From an uncultured Christensenella sp. (GTDB lineage Bacteria; Bacillota; Clostridia; Christensenellales; CAG-917), in contig CAJTNO010000006.1 in the NCBI GenBank assembly GCA_910577815.1, positions 21,420 to 85,419 of the forward strand: DNA of 64,000 nt. The letters are read 5' to 3'. Positions 60,048 through 64,000 of the stretch are shown in pieces. A program made the translations under genes and the position numbers. Position 1 is the first letter of the stretch, and each line of letters opens with the position of its first letter. The notes beneath the pieces were generated by a model that had not been told where the DNA came from, did not search any database, and saw only the letters and a list, made by a program, of their open reading frames with translations.

Positions 60048-60947
60048 TCATTGCAAATATACAAACTCGCGCTGTAAAGCAATTCCGTATTTTTCAAGCA
60101 CCTTATCCTCAGCAAGCCGCACAAGCGTCATAAAATCCGCCGCCGTAGCTCCGCCGATATTTACTATAAAATTGCCGTGCAGTGCGGAAATTTCCGCGCC
60201 GCCGCATCTCGTTCCCTTAAGTCCGCAGTCCTCTATAAGCTTACCGCTTGCAACCGCTCCGTTCTTAAATACGCTGCCGCACGACGGATATTTAGGCTGC
60301 TTTCCCGCACGTAGCGCGGCATACTTCTTAGCCTTATTTACCGACGCCGGCACGTCCGTGCCGTCCGCTGTCAATACCGCGCCAAGTATAACATCGTCAA
60401 TGCCCTTCCTGTATGAAAAGTCCGCGTCGGCTCTACTTATCTCCGCAACTTCAAACTCGCATTTTCTATCGCAACCAAGCTTTAATACGCGTATTTTATC
60501 TACATAATCCGCCGTTTGCGCTCCGAATGCGCCCGCATTCATCTTTATCGCGCCGCCTACCGTCAACGGAACTCCGCTTAAAAATTCAAAGCCGCCGAGT
60601 CCGTTCTCCCTGAATGCGCGCATCACGTCGCGTATATATGCGCCGCTTCCTACGTATGCCTTGCCGTCCTTAACCTCAATGCCGTCAAGTCCTGCCGTGG
60701 AAATCAACGGAACACTGCAAAGTCCGTCGGCAATAACCATATCCGAGCCGCCGCCCAATACGCAGGGACTCTCCATTCTCGCCGCCAACAAGCTATATGT
60801 GCGCACAAACGAGTTTTCGTCCTTAGGATAGAATACGCACGCGCTTCCGCCGCCCTTAAAGGTTGTAAGCTTTTCCGCGCCGTCTACCGCAAAATCGCAC
60901 TCTGCTTCCTTAGCAATTATACTGCACTCTAAAACCAAATCCGACAT
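60048..60947 (-). CDS. murB: UDP-N-acetylenolpyruvoylglucosamine reductase
   Basis: The 299-residue FAD enzyme makes UDP-MurNAc for peptidoglycan. Motifs are VLGGGSDMVIADG, LSGVPLTVGGAIKMNAGAFG, FSYRKG and YPSCGSVFKNG (proton-donor Ser region), ending in GKLIEDCGLKGTRCGGAEISALHGN and a final strand. Length and order match type II MurB. The adjacent PHP gene begins 26 nt later. Confidence 0.96.
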   Translation of the reverse strand: MSDLVLECSIIAKEAECDFAVDGAEKLTTFKGGGSACVFYPKDENSFVRTYSLLAARMESPCVLGGGSDMVIADGLCSVPLISTAGLDGIEVKDGKAYVGSGAYIRDVMRAFRENGLGGFEFLSGVPLTVGGAIKMNAGAFGAQTADYVDKIRVLKLGCDRKCEFEVAEISRADADFSYRKGIDDVILGAVLTADGTDVPASVNKAKKYAALRAGKQPKYPSCGSVFKNGAVASGKLIEDCGLKGTRCGGAEISALHGNFIVNIGGATAADFMTLVRLAEDKVLEKYGIALQREFVYLQ

Positions 60948-61041
60948 AGATATATTTTATGCAGCTTTGCAAGCGTTGTATATTATACTATAAACTTTTT
61001 TATATTACAACAAAGATAGCTTATAATATAATTTGGCGCAT

Positions 61042-62886
61042 TTATTCCGATGCGCCGTCCTCCGTCCGTTCGGTCTGCGCTCCGCTCATCGCGTGAAGCT
61101 CGTCCAGTATATACTGCGCCTTATTCACCGATATTCCGTCAACCTCGGCAAGCTCCTCCGCCGTTTTGTGCTTTATGTCCTCAACGGAACCGAACGCGCG
61201 TATAAGCGCGGCTGCCGTTTTAGCGCCCACGCCCTTTATGTTCTTAAGCGCGCTTTCGCTCAGATGCTTACTTCTCAGATTTCGGTGAAAGGTAATTGCA
61301 AATCTGTGCGACTCGTCTCTTACACGCTGTAAAAGCTGTAGCGCAACGCTGTCCTTAGGCAAAATCACGGGAGTCAACGGATTACTGCCCAAAAACACTT
61401 CCTCCTCACGCTTTGCAAGCGATATTATCTCTATGTCCTCTCTGCCCGTAATGCTTTGAGCCTCCTTTGCATACGCAAGCTGTCCCTTGCCCCCGTCTAT
61501 AAGCAGCAGGTCGGGAATGGCAGAAAAGCTCTCGTCGTCGCCGCCCAACCTCTCAAGCCTGCGCGTAAGCACCTCGCGCATACAGGCAAAATCGTTGTTG
61601 CCCTCCACCGTCTTTATTTTAAATTTACGGTAATGCGCTTTTTTAGGCTGACCGCCCTCGAAAACCACCATACTCGCAACCTTATCCGTTCCCGATATAT
61701 GCGAAATATCATAGCCCTCTATACGGTTGGGCAAGGCGCGAAGCTTAAGAAGCTCGGCAAGCTGTCTGACCGCGCCCAATGTTCTAAGCTCTCTGCGCTC
61801 GTCCTGAGTGCCGTGCTTAACCATAGCGTCGTACGCATTGGAATGCGCAAGCTCCAGCAGCTGTTTTCTCACTCCCTGCTTAGGCTCTACTACGCGCACC
61901 GTATGCGCGCAGAGCTTGTTGACAGCCTCCTCCAGACTTTCGGGAGCTGAGGCTCCGTCGGTTACTATCTCGTCGCACAACGGCGGATTGTTGGTATAGT
62001 ACTGATAAATATACGACGCTATATCCTCGTCCGCGCAGCCTGTGGTAAAGTTCTCGCCGCCTACAAGCTTTCCCGCGCGTACTACAAGCATATTTACCGC
62101 ACATATTATTCCGTTGGTTTCAAATGCAAAGATGTCAAGATTAAAATCTTTAGGCAGCGCGCTTACCTGCTTCTGCACTATTTTCGCAAGAACCTTAAGC
62201 TTGTTGCGGTAGTTCAGCGCAACCTCAAAGTTCTCCTCGTCCGCAAATCTGCGCATTTTCTCGTTGAGAACTCGCTCGACCTCTCTGTCGTTGCCGCGCA
62301 AAAAGTCTATCACCTTCTGCATTTCCGCTCTGTAGACCTCCTGCGACACCTCGCCGGAGCAAGGCGCAAGACATCTCCCCAGATGCTTATTTAAGCAAGG
62401 GCGCGACGGCTTTTGCATATCCCGATTGCAATCGCGCACGCAGAACGCAGTGTGAATAAGGTCGGTTATATCCCGTACGTTTATAGATTGCATATACGGA
62501 CCGAAATACTTTGCTCCGTCATTTTTCAGCTTTCTAACCACGTCGATTTTAGGATATGGTTGCTTCATATCTATGCGTACAAACGGATATGCTTTATCGT
62601 CCTTCAGCAAAATATTATAACGCGGAGAATGCTTTTTTATCAGGTTGTTTTCGGTAAGCAAGGCGTCAACCTCGCTTGCGCAGATGATATATCTGAAATC
62701 GGCCACGTGGTCGAGCATCGCCATAACCTTAGCCGTTCTGTTAGACAGATTAAAAAAATACGACCGTAGACGGTTTTTAAGATTTTTAGCCTTTCCGACG
62801 TAAATAATCTCCCCCTGCGCGTCAAGCATAAGATAAACGCCGGGATTTGTAGGCACGTCTTTAAGCTTTCCCTTGAAATCAACCAT
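61042..62886 (-). CDS. uvrC: Excinuclease ABC subunit C
   Basis: The 614-residue nucleotide-excision-repair nuclease has the N-terminal GIY-YIG domain (NPGVYLMLDAQGEIIYVGKAKNLK), a Cys-rich linker (CVRDCNRDMQKPSRPCLNKHLGRCLAPC), a UVR motif (about 200-235), the RNase-H-like nuclease (GYDISHISGTDKVASMVVFEGG, LLIDGGKGQLAYAKE) and C-terminal HhH (IKGVGAKTAAALIRAFGSVEDI). A TTG at 62913 is in frame, but ATG 62886 (MVDFKGKLKDVP) matches the usual UvrC start. There is no strong ribosome site. It is the first gene of the uvrC-murB-PHP-whiA-dnaE-pfkA run. Confidence 0.97.
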   Translation of the reverse strand: MVDFKGKLKDVPTNPGVYLMLDAQGEIIYVGKAKNLKNRLRSYFFNLSNRTAKVMAMLDHVADFRYIICASEVDALLTENNLIKKHSPRYNILLKDDKAYPFVRIDMKQPYPKIDVVRKLKNDGAKYFGPYMQSINVRDITDLIHTAFCVRDCNRDMQKPSRPCLNKHLGRCLAPCSGEVSQEVYRAEMQKVIDFLRGNDREVERVLNEKMRRFADEENFEVALNYRNKLKVLAKIVQKQVSALPKDFNLDIFAFETNGIICAVNMLVVRAGKLVGGENFTTGCADEDIASYIYQYYTNNPPLCDEIVTDGASAPESLEEAVNKLCAHTVRVVEPKQGVRKQLLELAHSNAYDAMVKHGTQDERRELRTLGAVRQLAELLKLRALPNRIEGYDISHISGTDKVASMVVFEGGQPKKAHYRKFKIKTVEGNNDFACMREVLTRRLERLGGDDESFSAIPDLLLIDGGKGQLAYAKEAQSITGREDIEIISLAKREEEVFLGSNPLTPVILPKDSVALQLLQRVRDESHRFAITFHRNLRSKHLSESALKNIKGVGAKTAAALIRAFGSVEDIKHKTAEELAEVDGISVNKAQYILDELHAMSGAQTERTEDGASE

Positions 62887-62909
62887 AAAATAATTATAAC
62901 CTAAATATA

Positions 62910-62948
62910 GCAAAATAGCAATCGCGTTACCCGCGATTGCTATTTTGC
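62910..62948. terminator. Long hairpin, probable terminator
   Basis: Two 17-nt arms are perfect reverse complements around the loop TTACC. The outer arms are A/T-rich (AAAAT / ATTTT) and the inner part ends CGCG. It lies 10 nt after the stop of the 63-residue gene and upstream of uvrC. Confidence 0.6.
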
Positions 62949-62958
62949 CAATCAGATA

Positions 62959-63150
62959 TTAAATTGTGTGGTTGCAAAAGCAATTTCGTCCGCTTGTGTC
63001 TTCGTCCTCGTCGGCATCAGGCACATTTGTTATAGTAAGCGCAAACAGGATTGCGAGCATTACAGCAGCCTCGCGGTTGCTTATCTCCCCGTCGGCAAAA
63101 AATGCAAGCATCACTATAAGTAAAAATAAATACCAGTTATCGTTGAACAT
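62959..63150 (-). CDS. Small membrane protein
   Basis: The 63-residue product has two hydrophobic segments (WYLFLLIVMLAFFAD and AAVMLAILFALTIT) separated by GEISNRE, then an acidic stretch and a Cys pair near the end (RNCFCNHTI). GGGTGA precedes ATG 63150. It lies head to head with the ArsR-family gene and could be regulated from the dyad between them. I know no function for it. Confidence 0.6.
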   Translation of the reverse strand: MFNDNWYLFLLIVMLAFFADGEISNREAAVMLAILFALTITNVPDADEDEDTSGRNCFCNHTI

Positions 63151-63189
63151 ATATTCACCCGTTATTTTTTATTAAAATATGCCCGAATA

Positions 63190-63203
63190 TGCACATTTGT
63201 GCA
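63190..63203. promoter_or_regulatory. Dyad between small membrane gene and arsR-like gene
   Basis: TGCACA-TT-TGTGCA lies in the divergent spacer, within an A/T-rich frame, as operators of ArsR-family repressors do. Confidence 0.4.
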
Positions 63204-63302
63204 AATGCGCGTCTGAAATGTTATAACAAATTTATCTACAAACCGAATACAAGGCTCAAAAGCCTGCAAAATTCGCAGACGGATAAGTATTAAAATATAG
63301 CT

Positions 63303-63635
63303 ATGGAAAACCTGATAGACGACAAAACCGAGCAAACCGTAGTGCGATACATACCCCGCAACGCAACGCTGTACTCGCTTGCGGAGTTTTTTTCGGCGTG
63401 CAGCGACGTAACGCGAGCTAAAATAATATGCGCGCTGAGCATATCGGAGATGTGCGTAAGCGACCTTAGCCGCATACTGGAGTTAAATCAGACAACCTGC
63501 TCGCATCAACTGCGCCTGTTGCGAGCCGCAGACATAGTAAAGCAACGCAGAGACGGAAAAATTATATACTACTCTCTGAAAAATCCCAAAATAGAGGACG
63601 TTCTTCTCGCGGGAGTAGAGTTTTTGGGTTTATAA
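63303..63635 (+). CDS. ArsR/SmtB family regulator
   Basis: The 110-residue protein has the ArsR winged helix: LAEFFSACSDVTRAKIICALS, SDLSRILELNQTTCSHQLRLLRAADIV (recognition helix) and RRDGKIIYYSL (wing). The ELNQTTCSHQ helix has a Cys beside the place where ArsR and CadC sensors put metal thiols, but no full CxC pair is there, so metal sensing is uncertain. There is no ribosome site before ATG 63303. A dyad lies 100 nt upstream. No efflux or arsenate gene is beside it. Confidence 0.9.
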   Translation: MENLIDDKTEQTVVRYIPRNATLYSLAEFFSACSDVTRAKIICALSISEMCVSDLSRILELNQTTCSHQLRLLRAADIVKQRRDGKIIYYSLKNPKIEDVLLAGVEFLGL

Positions 63636-63730
63636 GTATTATCCATATACTTGACGAATAAGCTTACAAATCAATAAGGATACTTCGTATTTTAAAAAAC
63701 TATTTAAGTATATACAATTATCAGTAAAAA

Positions 63731-63764
63731 CAAGAAAAGGAGCTGAAAATCGCTCCTTTTCTTG
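63731..63764. terminator. Bidirectional intrinsic terminator
   Basis: A 13-bp perfect stem (CAAGAAAAGGAGC / GCTCCTTTTCTTG) with an 8-nt loop stands between arsR and the partial gene at the right edge. Confidence 0.9.
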
Positions 63765-63821
63765 TTAGTTGATTTTATTAAAACAAATTACTTAATTTGA
63801 GTGAGTTTTTCTCAGACTCGG

Positions 63822-64000
63822 CTAAACCTTTGTCAACTTAATTGCCCTGCCGCCCGTTAGTGTTATCATCTTAACCGCAGGCAGCGTAAAGTCATTGGCT
63901 ACTATTATAAGCGGCTTTGTAAGGCGTTGTCCCGCCGTTACCGTATAGCCCGTGCACTCCTCGCTTACAAGTCCCACTTTCTTAAGCTTTTCAAGCGTTA
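63822..64000 (-). CDS. 3' end of a paralogue with L15-like C-terminus (partial)
   Basis: The last 59 codons read TLEKLKKVGLVSEECTGYTV... and end ...LTGGRAIKLTKV before TAG at 63822-63824. They are almost the same as the end of the 1564-residue protein, with only one change (M to V) before the last four residues, and the DNA is also nearly the same. The rest of the gene lies outside the window. The two copies are 24 kb apart. Confidence 0.9.
   Translation of the reverse strand, partial: TLEKLKKVGLVSEECTGYTVTAGQRLTKPLIIVANDFTLPAVKMITLTGGRAIKLTKV

Noticed and set aside
62910..62948. 17-bp perfect hairpin as a small regulatory RNA or repeat element
   Set aside because: It lies right after a stop codon with A/T-rich outer arms and has no second copy in the window, so a terminator is the simpler reading.
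35328..64000. The two near-identical 3' ends (35.3 kb and 63.8 kb) as ends of a composite transposon
   Set aside because: Both copies are in the same orientation and lie inside coding genes; the 24 kb between them holds core genes such as dnaE and uvrC.

Overview
The window reads as a chromosomal segment of an uncultured, strictly anaerobic, Gram-positive Clostridia-type bacterium (Bacillota). The evidence is WhiA, a uvrC-murB-PHP-whiA-dnaE-pfkA gene order, two-subfamily [FeFe]-hydrogenase genes, a bifunctional AdhE, a pyrophosphate-type phosphofructokinase, strong AGGAGG ribosome sites and lipoproteins with InlB-type and BspA-type repeats. A gut lineage near Christensenellales is a guess only. 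Most genes lie on the minus strand.

Layout. 1-8.3 kb: the right end of a P22-like (podovirus-type) phage structural module on the minus strand: terminase large subunit, small protein, portal, scaffold, major capsid, head-completion and DNA-stabilisation-like proteins, a 37-residue zipper-like protein and a truncated coiled-coil protein leaving the window. No integrase, repressor or lysis gene is visible. 8.4-14.3 kb: a surface protein with an Arg/Asp tail, an AT-rich membrane protein, a three-gene operon of a DUF1538 membrane protein with two PII-like proteins, and a YitT-family protein. 14.3-28.6 kb: central metabolism and redox: acyltransferase, aldose epimerase, a five-gene operon (two thioredoxin-like ferredoxins, PAS-containing sensory hydrogenase, SpoIIE-type phosphatase, group-B-like hydrogenase), AdhE, an M28-like membrane protein lacking metal ligands with a MarR regulator, a GPH sugar symporter and a flavodoxin-fold reductase. 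28.6-29.6 kb: an IS200/IS605 remnant beside tRNA-Glu(CTC), with a ~110-bp direct repeat that carries the tRNA 3' end.

29.7-46.3 kb is the surface-protein region: a 1567-residue protein with two metallophosphoesterase domains, a 1564-residue membrane-spanning protein ending in a ribosomal-protein-L15-like domain, and two large lipoproteins. Two switch-like elements sit here. (i) A promoter between perfect 23-bp inverted repeats, directly upstream of the 1564-residue gene, points away from it in this assembly; inversion would aim it at the gene. Each repeat has a 7-7-7 core layout like a tyrosine-recombinase site. (ii) The promoter of the lipoprotein pair has nine consecutive G residues inside a 17-bp -35/-10 spacer. 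Together they suggest a phase-variable surface. A near-identical second copy of the L15-like C-terminus enters at the right edge of the window (63.8-64 kb).

46.6-64 kb: a galactofuranose pair (Glf mutase plus GlfT2-like transferase), a frameshifted membrane gene, rlmD, PPi-type and ATP-type phosphofructokinases side by side, dnaE, whiA, a PHP-family gene, murB, uvrC, a small membrane protein and an ArsR-family regulator. All calls are from reading motifs and context; no database search was possible.
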